Source: Rusavskia elegans (Eukaryota; Ascomycota; Lecanoromycetes; Teloschistales; Teloschistaceae). Taken from it: DNA of 64,000 nt. Within the stretch, counting starts at the first letter, position 1. Each line of letters starts with the position of its first letter. The stretch covers positions 186,001-250,000 of the forward strand of contig SAUG01000004.1 of NCBI GenBank assembly GCA_011316305.1. Reading direction: 5' to 3'. The position numbers were made by a program, and so were the translations under genes. The notes beneath the pieces are model-generated. The model did not search any database and was not told the origin of the DNA. It worked only from the letters and a program-made list of their open reading frames with translations. Positions 24,861 through 35,987 of the stretch are shown one piece after another.

Positions 24861-26118
24861 GGTTCGTAGCCAGCACCGTTTACAGGTGATTGCTTTTGCT
24901 GGCCATGTAGACTCTCGGTCTTCCCCTCCCCCACCCATTACTGACCATGGCAGCCGAGAATGCGGTCCTCACGTTCGTGATAGCGAGTACAATGAAGATG
25001 AGGTCGAGTACGAGCTGGTGCATTTTCTCTAGAGGAGCTCTCAAGCCAATGGGCTGACTCCAGAATTCATTCGTTTCTGATGACAATGAGATATGGAAAC
25101 GCTAGTGGAGAAGGCGACAACCAGGTAGAGGGAGTGATGTGTAAGAAAGACGGAGGCAGAGGGAAGAAGAGATTATTCTACACCTTTCAGGGGGCGCTAG
25201 TGATGCTAATGCATGTAGGCCGAATCAAGAACTATTCACTCTGGTTGGTAAGTACTATGATGTGATGATACCTCGGGGTTATTACCCCCTCGTACCGGTA
25301 GTTGCCTTCGCTGGCCATGAACTTTCCTCCTCTCCCGTATCATCATGGCTCCCTCATCCAGAGCGAAGACAAGCCATGAGAAAAACTTGGCTGGAGGCTT
25401 ACAGGTAACTTACGCTCCTCCTCAAATTGACTGAACAGCCAGTGCAGACACTCGCGACCATGGAATCTTTCATCGAGGGGCCGAATGCCGTACAGCCCTC
25501 ATAATGTAGCCTATCCATGCCCAAAAGCTCCTAATCCAAAGACCATGGCATACTGTAAGACGGGATACCGCCTCGTCTATCCCCTTATTCGATTCAAATC
25601 AAGTCGATCTCCTTTTCATTGTCTTCTTCCATCTCGTTTTGCAAGCATACCTTAAGACGAAGAGACGCATTTCTCAATGCCAGCAGGCATCATATTATCT
25701 ATCTACTTCCAAACCATTGAGGAACACTTGGCTGCCTATCGAAATAGGGGTTCGGTAGCCCGTATCGCGTACAGGTGGTTCCTTTCGCTGGCCATAGTAC
25801 TTTCCACTCCCTTCATTTCATTGTTACTTCGGCTGCTCATGTATATAAGACAGATGGAAAATAGAGGAAGAAGCGCTTGTTGACGCCAATGCATGTGCAT
25901 TTATCCAGGATTCACACGGTAAGGTGAAGGTGGGAACAATGTATATGCAGGGCTCGTATATGACCTTTATTACAAAAGGGACTTGTACTCTAAGGCAACT
26001 TGTACTCTAAAAGGACTTATTTATCTAAAATGACTTTACCTTAGGAATTATCAGCTTCCCGTATAAAACAGGGGTTCGTAGCCAGCACGGCGTACAGGCG
26101 GTTCCTTTCGCTGGCCAT
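24861..26118 (+). repeat. Four dispersed copies of a GGTTCGTAGCC...CGCTGGCCAT repeat
   Basis: Related segments occur at 24861-24906, 25291-25318 (partial), 25748-25795 and 26071-26118. The best-preserved half reads GTACAGGTGGTTCCTTTCGC then TGGCCAT. Three of them are followed 100-340 bp later by a second shared motif (GCTAATGCATG-like at about 25204, 25884 and 26302), so larger units of perhaps 250-450 bp were duplicated in tandem and then diverged. No known element was recognised. Confidence 0.7.
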
Positions 26119-26310
26119 ATGTACTCCACCATGCCTCGATGGCATGTCAGGTGGATGTACTTAGCTTGACACACTTAACACGAAGGTCAAGAACCATGCG
26201 AACGATACCACCAACAGGAGCCAGGCGAGTCCCACCTGCTAGAAAGAGGAAGAAAATAGAAAGAAGAGAAAATCACATAGCTGTAGAATCGGCTACTGCA
26301 CGCTAATGCA

Positions 26311-26417
26311 TGGTGAAGTGAGGTGAAGTAAGGTAAAGTGAGGTAAAGTGAGGTAAAGTGAGGTAAAGTGAGGTAAAGTGAGGTAAAGTGAGGTAAAGTG
26401 AGGTAAAGTGAGGCGAA
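26311..26417 (+). repeat. 10-bp minisatellite (AGGTAAAGTG)
   Basis: Eight perfect consecutive copies of AGGTAAAGTG fill 26331-26410, with two degenerate copies before (26311-26330) and a broken one after. It starts within the last copy of the GCTAATGCATG-type motif and is likely length-variable by replication slippage. Confidence 0.95.
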
Positions 26418-26555
26418 TATAAGGAACCCTCGGGTATATGTTACCAGGAACCTAGAGATATTGAACTGCTAAGTTCATCGTTGGATATAATACAAAAACC
26501 TAATCCCCAAGATTATAGCAGTATTAAACGCCCTTTCCATCCTTGTGAATCATCA

Positions 26556-27938
26556 TCAAGACCTGCACCGTTCATTGGCCAAGCTTTTATATCTTGCTAG
26601 TAAATCCGTCCTCTCTATCCCCTTCCTCTGATGTCGAAAAGCAAAATGCACCGCAACAGCATTCAAGTCCACAACCGCCGCTCTCCCTAGTTTCGCTGGC
26701 AGGTCGACAGTAAAATAGCGTTCGTCATCCGGCGGAACAGGAAAATTATCCACAATATCATCACCCCAGACGGCAATGAGATTGATCTGGATGCGTGTAC
26801 CTTGCATGTGCCACAACTTGCTGTAGTTGTTCGTTCCATCTCCGATCTTTGACATGCTGTATCGCCACAGTTGCCCGCGCTCGAAATTCTGCAGGAAAGA
26901 ATAATGTTCTTGGGCTGCTATTGCCCAGTTGCGGAGACCTTCGGTGCTGGATTCGTATTGAAGTAGGCTAACTGGTGTGCCTTTAAGAGAGGTGCTGAAG
27001 GGTGCCGGGACGGGAAGCCAGCGCTGGTGGCGGTTTGAGGGGGGATGAGGGTGGGACGGGAAGGCGAAAGTGGAGGGGTCACCGTCCCACAAGGGGAGAA
27101 GGGATGGACGCCAGTCAATGTTGTCCTTGCTGGCATCGGGCGCCGGTGGTGAGGAGATTTCGGGTAGGTAGGGATGGATGGCGCCGAGATGGGAGTGCAG
27201 CCATGCCAGCCGTGGTGAGTTGATGGTGTTCGAGGAGATAAGGAGGTGCTCCTACGGCGGTAAAAAGTCAGCCGTTGTATCCCATGCATGGGTAGGGCTC
27301 CCCAAGGGGCAAAGAGACGTGCCGGATGAGCCACTTTCGTAGCGATCAAAGAAGCAATGGCGCTTTCCTCGATGAACATAAGATCATCGTCGATCTTGAT
27401 GTACATCGTCCCTCTCTCTGCAACCTCCCAAGCCTGGCCGTAGGTACTCCCATTGGTCACGTTGCGCCGGGAGTATCCAGTGGTTGATCCGACAAGGTGA
27501 TCGAGATACAAGAGATCGCCGACATCATCCGTTCGAGCGAGGAAAATGACTTCGTCCAGGAGACCTCCATTCCGTTTGAGATTTTGCTGGGAGAATTCGA
27601 TGTCAGAAATGCGCCTTCAGATCAAGATGGAAGATACAAACCTGGAGGTAGCACTGCAGGATCTCAACTCTCGAACGACGACCATAGAAGATAAGTCCTA
27701 CTGTGCGAAAATCCTTTGGAATTACACGCGTCGGAGCAGCCGGCCGCTGAAGGTGATCTAAGGGGGGATTGTGCAGCACACAAATGGTCGTGACGGTTAC
27801 AACGATCAACGCAACTACCAGAACTCTCAGTGCTCCTTTGAGAAAACGCTGACGGGGAGTGGGTTGGTCTGCAAGGGGGATATAAGGAATGTTGGAATAT
27901 CGTGGCAGTAACCGCGGGGTTGCGCAAGAAAAGATCAT
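26556..27938 (-). CDS. Type II membrane glycosyltransferase-like protein
   Basis: Three exons, 27642-27938, 27323-27586 and 26556-27251, give 418 residues. A cytosolic tail of about 32 residues precedes one membrane anchor (ALRVLVVALIVVTVTTICVL), then a luminal domain with VGLIFYGRRSRVEILQCYL, NGGLLDEVIFLARTDD and MYIKIDDDLMFIEE. The IDDD cluster in a hydrophobic strand is the DxD metal site of GT-A glycosyltransferases. The distal part (HYSFLQNFERGQLWRY, VWGDDIVDNFP, KLGRAAVVDLNAVAVHF) belongs to an uncharacterised protein family common in Pezizomycotina. A Golgi enzyme is inferred; donor and acceptor are unknown. Intron 1 is 55 bp (GTTTGT...CCCAG); intron 2 is 71 bp and appears to use a GC donor (GCACGT...CCGTAG). 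Confidence 0.8.
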
Positions 27939-29157
27939 GATTGAAATGGAGAAAGCGCGAGATACCTGAATCGGGAAGAGATGCGCAACATTGGTTGATT
28001 AGAAGAAGACACAGAAGAAGACACTTGTGTGGATTTCCGTTTGAGCATTTCCGCAACTGGCAGTGCGCAGAACCCGTCTACCATTGTGCCATGCAGTCTG
28101 AAGGCGATCAATGCTGCCTTGCTGCGCAATGTGAATGAGCATGTGAAACCAGTGCGCAGTTTCGAGGAGTTTAAGGCAACCGTGAGGGGAATACATTGCT
28201 TCATGGTAAAATCCCGCAAAGCTTCACGTGCCGACGGAAGAGTAGAGTCGTGGCGACATTTGCTTTCCAGCCGGAATATGGATCATGTGTAAGAGGAAAG
28301 GAAAGCCAGATCAGGCTTGATAAATGCTGTACTGCGTGGAGCTCTGCGGAAAAGGTTGTGCGTAACACTGCCTAAGAATAGTAACGGTCCTTGCCAAGGC
28401 TGGATATCCAAGTAAGTACCAAAGTACCACGGATGACTGCTCGACCCAGGATTACTCCTGTTGAATCAACCTGGTACAAACGCGCAAATCGACTGGTTGA
28501 CATGCCGCCTTCGTACAACATACATTGTCGGCCTGCCGCATTGCCCCTGCATAAGTTGCCGTGACGTTGCGCTTCTCCTGCGTGGCGGAGCAAACCGCAG
28601 CTCATCCCAGAGTCGCACGCACTTGCGTTGTCTGTCAGATCAAGACACTTCAAGCCAATGCCTCAGCAGAGCGTCCGATTACTCAAACAGATGTACAGCA
28701 CTCGATTGTCTCGCTGATTGACGTATTGAATGCCCTGTTCATCTATCGAACGAACAGCAGCACGAAGAGATTTACAGCATCAAACGCGATGAAGGAGGGA
28801 GCGCTGACACAACGCGCCCATGTGTAAGGCACGGCGGCACGTCCACGATGAAGAAGAAGGAGAGGAAATGGAGGAAGTGGAAATATTCTCCAAGATTGAA
28901 AGGACAGTGGGCTGTCGGACTTCATCGAGGAACGGCATCGATCCATGGGCGTTATTCGTTGCCTCGCCTTCTCGCCCATCAACGGGCCGTACATCACATT
29001 TGGCTTCCAGCACAAACCATGTGATCCGTCAAACCATGTGTTTCGGCTGGACGTATTGTTCGACCCGATGCGTTACGACAATGTCATCCTGCCCTCCGCT
29101 ACCTTCTTTCGTGTCGTGCTGCCTCGATCGATAATCGGACGACACAGTCGTGGTCGT
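27939..29157. other. Intergenic region upstream of the glycosyltransferase-like gene
   Basis: About 1.2 kb without a supported gene. Short overlapping frames on both strands show no domain. The proximal part must contain the promoter of the minus-strand gene ending at 27938. Confidence 0.4.
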
Positions 29158-30628
29158 CTAGGAATCAGGATGTGATCTCAGGTCGGTTTCAGATAGATCG
29201 TGCACGACATAATTGTCTTTGCCATCTGTGGTGAGATCACGGAAATCCAGCTCGAGCACACTGCCTGTCCCATAGAATTGACTTGATGCCCCGTAGCTCC
29301 TTAGTCTACCCATCCGACTGGCCATCCCCTTCGTCGTGCCTGGGGTTGTGCCTCCGTTTGAAGCGATGGAGCCCGTCGCACCATGCGTACGCACCATATC
29401 CCCACCAAGACCGAAGCTGGTGTGGAACTTATGTACCAGAGGCTTCAAGCACATGAGAGTGGGGACGGCAATGGAGAAGGTGAGCTCGACTTCTTGCCAA
29501 ACGAAGACTGTTTTGGACATTAACGCGGTATCTGCGGTTGACTTGAGGAGGTAGACGTAACGATTGCGGATGAGGGTGAAGGCGAGGACGGGCGTCCGGA
29601 TGTAGAACGCGGTGATGATACCGACCTTCCTCTTGCTGGGCATTTGTAGACTCCAGATGAGACCGATTGGCACGGCAAGCATGAGGAATTCTGTAATAGC
29701 GTCGAAAGCGGAAACGATTTGACCACCGAAGGTACTGGACAGATTCGTCAGTCAAATGCCGCCGTATTGTTCTGCCCGGGAGGCCAGGCATTGGACACCT
29801 TGATGGACATTCAAGTGGATGCCAGGCCAACTCAGGGGTAGGAGGCCACTTACCGGGTTCGGGCAGTAGTTGACATGCTTGGGAAAGTCCAAGTAATATA
29901 TGGCGCTCACGACTCGGCAACTCACGACCAGGGTCAAGAGTGAACCCAAGCCAAGGACGGCAACAACGACAAGGAGAGATTGGATCTCTTTCTTATGTCG
30001 GCCTGGTTGGGGCGAAACGTGACATGAAAACAAGAGCAGCCTCGGCTAGGTTTGCCTATAGAGAGAGGTAAGCTTTATAATCAAGGGGGAGACAAATGTA
30101 GCTCTTCAATCCTTATGCTTATCCTCTTGCCTGGCAGAGGTAGCATCCCAAACATGTATTGATCCACATATGATCTACTCTGCCAGAGCGAAGAAAGTGC
30201 AAAACTATGTTAAGAGGTCGGGGCTGCTCTTACCTTATTCAACGCCAGCAGGTCGGGGCTTTCCCGCAGGACATCGATAGACAGCTACATAACCTGCAGC
30301 AAATTGGCCGACGACGACAACCCAACCAACCGAATCAGTGATTATGCCCGCTAATGTAGCAATCGATCTTCGCAAGTCAGCAATCTCGACGCGGTCAGTA
30401 GCAAGGACAAGTCCACTGGACGTACGGTTGCACCCAAAGCCACCCAGCCATCCAGACCGTAATTAAAGGTTGCGTCGGATGTATAATCTCAGGAACGCAA
30501 CACAAAGAGTATAGCACAGGCACGAGGATATAGCCACTTTCAGGGCGTACTACTCGTCTGGTGGCAAGGTCGTGTACAGGTGGTACATTCATGCCACTGG
30601 GCAGCGGAATCTCCACAGTGTCAGACAT
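29158..30628 (-). pseudogene. Decayed fungal rhodopsin-like (PTH11-type) seven-helix protein
   Basis: The C-terminal part is clear at 29158-29720: FDAITEFLMLAVPIGLIW, KVGIITAFYIRTPVLAFTLI and FSIAVPTLMCLKPLVHKF form the last helices of the fungal rhodopsin-like domain, followed by a serine/glycine-rich tail. Upstream, at 29862-29985, are RHKKEIQSLLVVVAVLGLG and YCPNP, joined by a good intron (GTAAGT...TCCAG, 29725-29861) to YLRW; then one extra T (about 29721) shifts the frame. The N-terminus from Met 30628 (VEIPLPSGMNVPPV, GYILVPVLYSLC) needs two more single-base corrections, near 30499 and 30465, to read on into AFLRLYIRRNL and NYGLDGWVALGAT. The middle (about 30040-30110) also has stops in the best frame. 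Such proteins are orphan surface receptors or membrane proteins. Assembly indels are the alternative explanation. Confidence 0.7.
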
Positions 30629-31879
30629 GATGAGGTCTGCAGCTGCTGTTCGACCACTGGCTAAGTTAGAATCCAAAGCGACAGCGAAGCTGCTGTCCTT
30701 ATCTCATGGTGGAACTTTGAGCTTCCCGGCCCGCTAAGACAATTGTAACAGTGCCCTCCCCGCAGGGATGAGAAGGCAAGATGGTCGGGTATGGTATTAT
30801 GGGATTTGGAGATGATATCTGGGCGAGCATGTGGCAGCTGCAGGTCCCAGATCAAGCTCTACAACGCCATCGGTAGGGAGCCGGCCCACGAAAGCCCCCC
30901 GATGCCCAGTATCCCCATTGGTGAAAGCAGCAAAGCCGAGACCATATGGTTGAAAATAAGCCTTCATCTCCTAATAGACTAAGATAGCCTGGACGGTCCG
31001 TGCGGTAGAGGCCCGTGGAAAACGTGCTGGTGATCCTTGCGGCCTGCCAAGCTAGCTCCGACGAGATAAGGGGGCCAACAAATTGGTAATGGTAGTGGTA
31101 AGTATGTGACTGGCTATTGAAGTCTTGTCGGCAGCGAACGGTGGTGCTGGCCGGATTATACTTGTCACAGTCCAATACCCTTGTTGTCCATAACTGTCAC
31201 GGTGAATCACATAACAGACGCGAGAGCAAGAGAGAAGTAGCACGGGGTCGTCCATCCCCTTTTGGATATAGTCCACCTCAGGATTTAACCGGCGATAGAA
31301 GCTTGTCATGACGGCAATTGGACGAATACTCCTCCGTAGTACGGGTCCAGACGGGAAGCATGCCGTGTGGCGCTGGCTTCGACTTGACCCCCAATATCAA
31401 GTGCTCACCGAACCGAACTGTGGGGGTAATGGTTGAGTTCTTGACAACCAGACGACGTGCAGGACCAAGTGGGTGGGTCCATGCAATAGGAGCATCGTCT
31501 TCAACGCCCACGCAGGCAATCTGGACTACGGTACCCGCTTGAGCAACGTCAAGTCAACGAGACCGATACTTCATCCCCAGTCCTACATGAACGACTCCTT
31601 CGCTTGAGCCTAACGCAATGCACCATCATTTTCATGGAAACTCAATTCCTCGTGCGCTTCGTTGGCTGCAGTAACTGGACTCTCGACAATCCCTCGTTCT
31701 CCACCACCGACGACTCTGCCCGTATGCCTCCGTTCAAGAGAGGCTGGCACCATCTGCTTTTCCCCTAGAGAAAACGTCCTCCCTGAGGAAGGACGCGGAC
31801 ACCTCCCCACCCCTTCTTCCACTTCGCGTCTTTCTTCTCTCCTTTCCTTTCTCTTGCCTCTTGCTTTGCCACAGTGGAA
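30629..31879. other. Region with unidentified broken frames; permease upstream region
   Basis: On the minus strand two overlapping frames, 31278-31511 and 31052-31309, each look protein-like (for example THPLGPARRLVVKNSTITPT and GYWTVTSIIRPAPPF) and would join only through a frameshift. I cannot assign a family. They may be another degraded gene next to the two pseudogenes. The stretch 31780-31870 is pyrimidine-rich, as in many fungal promoters, and precedes the permease start. Confidence 0.3.
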
Positions 31880-33765
31880 ATGGGCAAGATGGACTCAATG
31901 GATGCGAAGCATGCCAATATCGACACGAGACCTGTCGACTCGCCCGACTTTCAGTACGAGGATGGCGATATTCAAGCACAGAAGGGGAGCACCCTAGGCG
32001 ACTTTTTAGACATGTCTCGCATGGGCAAGAAACAAGAGCTTCCGGTATCCCTTTTCCATGATCAATCTCGGCCCTGACCCGCAAGTTGATTCTCGGACCA
32101 GCGCAATTTCCGTTTCTGTCCATCGTTGGCTTCATCATGATCCTCCAGTCCTCATGGGAAAGTACCTTGCTGTAAGTGACAAATGGATTGAAAGGTCCAG
32201 TCGAAGGAAGACTGACTGAGATCTCAGCGCTGCAGACTACGGCTTGACCAACGGAGGCACCGGAGGTGTCATCTGGGTCACCGTCGGAGTCTTTCTCGGT
32301 GCCTTCTGTATGATTGCTTCGATAGGGGAGATGGCTTCAATGGCCCCGAATGCAGGTGGTCAATGTGGGCATCCCTTTTCTTATACCCATCCGTTCCAAT
32401 CGAGTTGCAGATTGATACCTTGTGATATTAATCTTTGAGCCATTGCAGTCCGAGGCTATACATTCGTTCGACTGACTGCAAACACACAGATCACTGGGTC
32501 TCCGAATTCGCGCCCAAAAGCGTGGAGAAACCGCTCAGCTACATTGTGGGATGGCTCGCCCTCCTTGGATGGGTGACGGGGTGTCCGTCAGCTGCCTAAT
32601 TGACTTCGACGCTTGTGCAAGGCCTGATCCTGTTGAAAGACGAGAATACCAACGTCGTCCAGCTCTGGCAAACCACTCTCTTCATCAGGATCTTCTTGAT
32701 CGTTGACGTGGCTGTAACCTCTTCCTCGCTGGGAAGCTACCCTTGGCTGAAGGAATTTTCCTTGTCGTCCACATCTTTGGCTACTTCGCTTTCCTGATCG
32801 TCCTGTGGACTATGAGCGAAGTCAGGTCTTTAGCACCTTCAGCGACAGTGGAGGATATGGTAGCACCGGTCTCTTCTGCTTGGTCGGCATCACCACTCCG
32901 CTGTGGTGTTTCCTCGGACCGGATGCCGGCGCCCACATGTCCGAAGAGTAGAAAGACGCCGGTCGAGTCTTACCATCAGCTATGGTGTGGGCGACCTTCT
33001 TCAACGGTTTGCTCGGCTTGACCATGATCATCACCCTGTGCTTCTGCATCGGTGACATTGATGGTGTCCTCAACTCCTCAACCGGTATTCCCCATCATCC
33101 AAGTCCTTTACAACTCCACCGGCTCATATACCGCAACCGTCGCGATGACCGCCGCCCTAATCGTGCTCTCCATGGTCGGCACCATCACCGTCATCGCAGC
33201 CACATCCCGCCAAATGTGGGCTTTCGGCCGCGACAAGTGCCTCCCTTCCTCCTATTCTGAATACGCAAGTAGTCCATTTCCTCGACATCGCTCACTTCCC
33301 TTGCTACACAAATCCACTAACAATAAGAAATCCAGGTCCGCCCCAGCATGGATATCCCCTCAACGCAATCCTCACCGCCCTCCTCGTCTCCCTCTTGATT
33401 ACCTACCTCAACTTCTGCTCCGACGTCGCCCTCAACGCCATTATTTCTCTCTCCAACGCCGCCCTCATCTTCTCCTACATGGCCTCCATCGGCTGCATCC
33501 GTCTCAAACGTTTCCGCAACGAACCCCTCCTCCCGCGGCGCTGGTCCCTCGGCAAATGGGGCGCCCCTATCAACGATGCCGCCATGTGTTTCTGGCCGTG
33601 GGCTTCGTGGTGAGTTTCTTCCCCATCACGCCCATGCCCGCGCCCGTCGATATGAACTGGGCGATTGTGATCTTTCTGTTTGTGATTGCGGTGGCAGTGG
33701 TCAACTATGTGGTTAGTGCGAGGTGGCATATTGTCGCGCCGGTGGCATTGGTGAAGGGGCAGTAG
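31880..33765 (+). pseudogene. Decayed APC-superfamily amino-acid/choline/GABA permease
   Basis: Order of motifs is that of an intact fungal permease: MGKKQEL near the N-terminus, RNF then FLSIVGFIMILQSSWEST, AADYGLTNGGTGGVIW, IASIGEMASMAPNAGGQ, HWVSEFAPKSVEKPLSYIVG, LVQGLILL, GIFLVVHIFGYFAFLIVLW, VWATFFNGLLGLTMIITLCF, YTATVAMTAALIVLSMVG, RQMWAFGRDKCLPS, ALNAIISLSNAALIFSYMAS and VGFVVSFFPITPMPAPVDMN. Several introns remain recognisable (e.g. GTAAGT...CTCAG near 32173-32227). The frame is broken by a base missing near 32113, a TAA at 32597-32599 where an aromatic residue is expected, and further shifts near 32740, 32825, 32950, 33085, 33350 and 33590. At least six lesions make a functional transporter impossible as read. 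No RIP signature is present. Confidence 0.85.
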
Positions 33766-34555
33766 TCGAGCCCACCTGTGAATTGGGGTGATGATGGATG
33801 GAGGGATGGATAATGCATGAGGAGTGTGATGCTGGAGGAGAAAGGTCGGTAACGAAGAAGAGGTATGGTCAGACAGAGACGTATATAGTCCGCACATGTT
33901 ACTTGCTGGGGGTCTAGACACTGCAAGCGGTTTCATTCCGCAGCCTGTCTCGAATGAACATCCCGTCAGGGAATACGCAAGGGTCATCACTCATCTCTCA
34001 TTCATCATTCTATCTAATGCTAGCTCATGCTAATCGTCACGCTCGAGTGCTCGGTGCCAGTGCCCGGTGTCAGTGCTCGCGCAAAACCGCCAAGTGAGTG
34101 AAAAGAGGGGAAAGAGAGACAGAAGACGAAACCCCTCCAGATGCAATCCGTCTAGGATATTGCCACGGGATAGACAAAGAAGAACCCCTTTATCAAACCC
34201 CTCCCGGATCGGCCCTCAAGAATATTGAAAAGAATCGAAACATCATCGATCGACCCTTGTGGCTACCATTGGCTGACCTGCTAACAGTAGCAGCTGCTCT
34301 TGATCGACAGCCAATCGATATATTGAGAGTTGAAGAGAATAGAAACAATTGCCAAAAGATATGAATGCTGTAGTCGAATGTGCAGGACGTTAACCGCAAT
34401 GGCCATGCTTGCAAGACGCTCTCCAGGTGGGTTCGCCGGCCGTATGATAAGATATCGATGGTCAGGATCATCCCATCAACGACCAGATCTAGTGGATGAG
34501 GCGAAGGACTGTGAGAATATTCTGAACCGATTGGTAATGTTTGACGAGGGTCTTC
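33766..34555. other. Intergenic region between permease remnant and DUF3824-like gene
   Basis: The two genes converge here. No reading frame has support. A short imperfect repeat of TCAGTGCTCGGTGCCAGTGC type lies near 34045-34080. Confidence 0.35.
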
Positions 34556-35987
34556 TCAGTAACGGTCTCTGTCCCGGTCCCGGTCCCTATCCCGGGTGCC
34601 ACGATTCAAATCCGGTTCGCTGCGGTACCTCCCATCGCCATTTCGACCGCTGCCATAGTTGCTACTATCGCCGTACTTGTTTGCCTTCTTCATGCGTTTC
34701 TCGTGACGTCTCTCACGCTCGCTCTTTACGTTGGCGACTTCCTGCCGACTCTCTTTTACTCCTTGCCATTCGCTGTAGGCACCTTTAATACCCAGAGCGG
34801 CAATCCCGATGGCGGCGGCATCCTGCAGGTGGGCTTTACGCCTCAACTTGGCAGCTTCTTCAGGCGACATTTCCCCACTGGCAACTTCCGCGTGACGTTT
34901 GTCACGGGCTTCCATGGACGAATACAGGCCGTGGGCAGCATGGATGGTGGCGACGGCGGCCTAAATCCAACCATTAGCAAACGGATTCCCCAAGGTCAAA
35001 GCTTTAAGAAAGGCCCACCAGTGAAGCCGTGATTATTTCTTTCCCTTTCATCTTCTTGATACGGCGCTCATCCTCGGACGAAGAGCCGACGTCAGAGGAG
35101 CTGCTCGATGATTCGGAGGAAGATTTGCGCTTTTCGCCACGAGCGTTTTGGTAATCGCCATTGCGTGACTTGGTGACGGCACTCTGATTGTCACCGTGAG
35201 TACTGCGTCTGGCGACGGCTCCGGCGTTGTAGCCATCCGGTTGATAAGGCTGGCGTTCGTTGTAGCCAAGGTATCCAGCAGGTACCTGCTGCTTAGAGCC
35301 GCCGTAGCCTCGATCCCGGTCGTCTCGGCGGTATGAACGATCACGGTCGCTTCCGCGACGATCTTTGTCCTTTCCATGCTCTGCACCCAGGACACCACCG
35401 AGGCCTAAGGCCGCGAGAGCCTGTTCGCCGAGGGATTTGCGGTGTTTGTAGGCTCGGCGGGGGGAGATGGAGGATCCGGAGGAGTCTGAGGAATAGCTCC
35501 GACGGGAGTCTGACAGCAGGATCAGTACTTGGATCTGATCAGATGGTGTTTGCTCTTGGCCTGCCTCGTCTGCTCCGGTCATCTCTCAGACCACGTCCGC
35601 CATAGCCATCACGACCGGCGGACTTGGCACGGCCGCCGTCTCTCCGCTCGTAGGTTTCTTCGTAATAGTCGGGGTCCCTACGTGAACGATCTCTCGGATC
35701 GGGGTCTCGGGGTCGCTGGTGGCTGTCGTCGTCGTCGTCGTACCTATCGTCATAGGGACGGCTGGGGCGGCCGGTTCGACGTTCCTTCCATTTCTGGGGC
35801 AGCTCTCTGGCCTTTGCAAGGGCAGGATCGGTGACCTTGTCGTAGTTGTTGATGACCGGGGTGGCAGCTGATGACCCAGGTCAGCTCACTTCAGTAGTGA
35901 TTGTGAATGCGACAGGATGCAAGATTGTCTGAAGAGGGAATTGGAAGAGACAGAACCTTCCAGAACGAGCTCGGCGACTTCTGCCAT
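34556..35987 (-). CDS. DUF3824-like low-complexity fungal protein
   Basis: Model with four exons: 35957-35987, 35613-35867, 35019-35509 and 34556-34960 (393 residues). The N-terminus MAEVAELVLE joins across an 89-bp intron to AATPVINNYDKV. The middle is rich in Arg, Asp, Tyr and Ser, with SRRSYSSDSSGSS, RRAYKHRKSLGEQALAALGL and EDERRIKKMKGKE. The last exon begins AAVATIHAAHGLYSSMEARD and holds an alanine-rich helix (DAAAIGIAALGIKGAYSEW), as in the DUF3824 family; it ends with Arg-Asp repeats. Intron 2 is uncertain: the donor may be at 35612 (GTGATG) or 35594 (GTGGTC); without it a TGA at 35539-35541 would stop the frame. Intron 3 (34961-35018) is clear. The role is unknown. Confidence 0.65.

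Larger units (their letters stand above)
23536..26555. other. 3-kb gene-free region with diverged repeats
   Basis: No reading frame here shows domain or compositional support. Composition is normal, without a RIP signature. The second half carries four copies of a 46-bp motif, three copies of a GCTAATGCATG-type motif and a 10-bp minisatellite, listed separately. The first half (23536-24800) holds nothing I recognise. Confidence 0.5.

Noticed and set aside
26311..26417. Possible CRISPR array
   Set aside because: Units are 10 bp with no spacers, in a eukaryotic genome; it is a simple minisatellite.
26556..33765. Secondary-metabolite gene cluster (glycosyltransferase, membrane protein, permease)
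   Set aside because: No backbone synthase, tailoring oxidase or pathway regulator is present; the permease and receptor-like genes are broken.
35510..35612. DUF3824-like gene as a third pseudogene because of a TGA at 35539
   Set aside because: An intron with GT donor, CTGAT branch and CAG acceptor in matching phase removes the stop, and the rest of the gene is intact.
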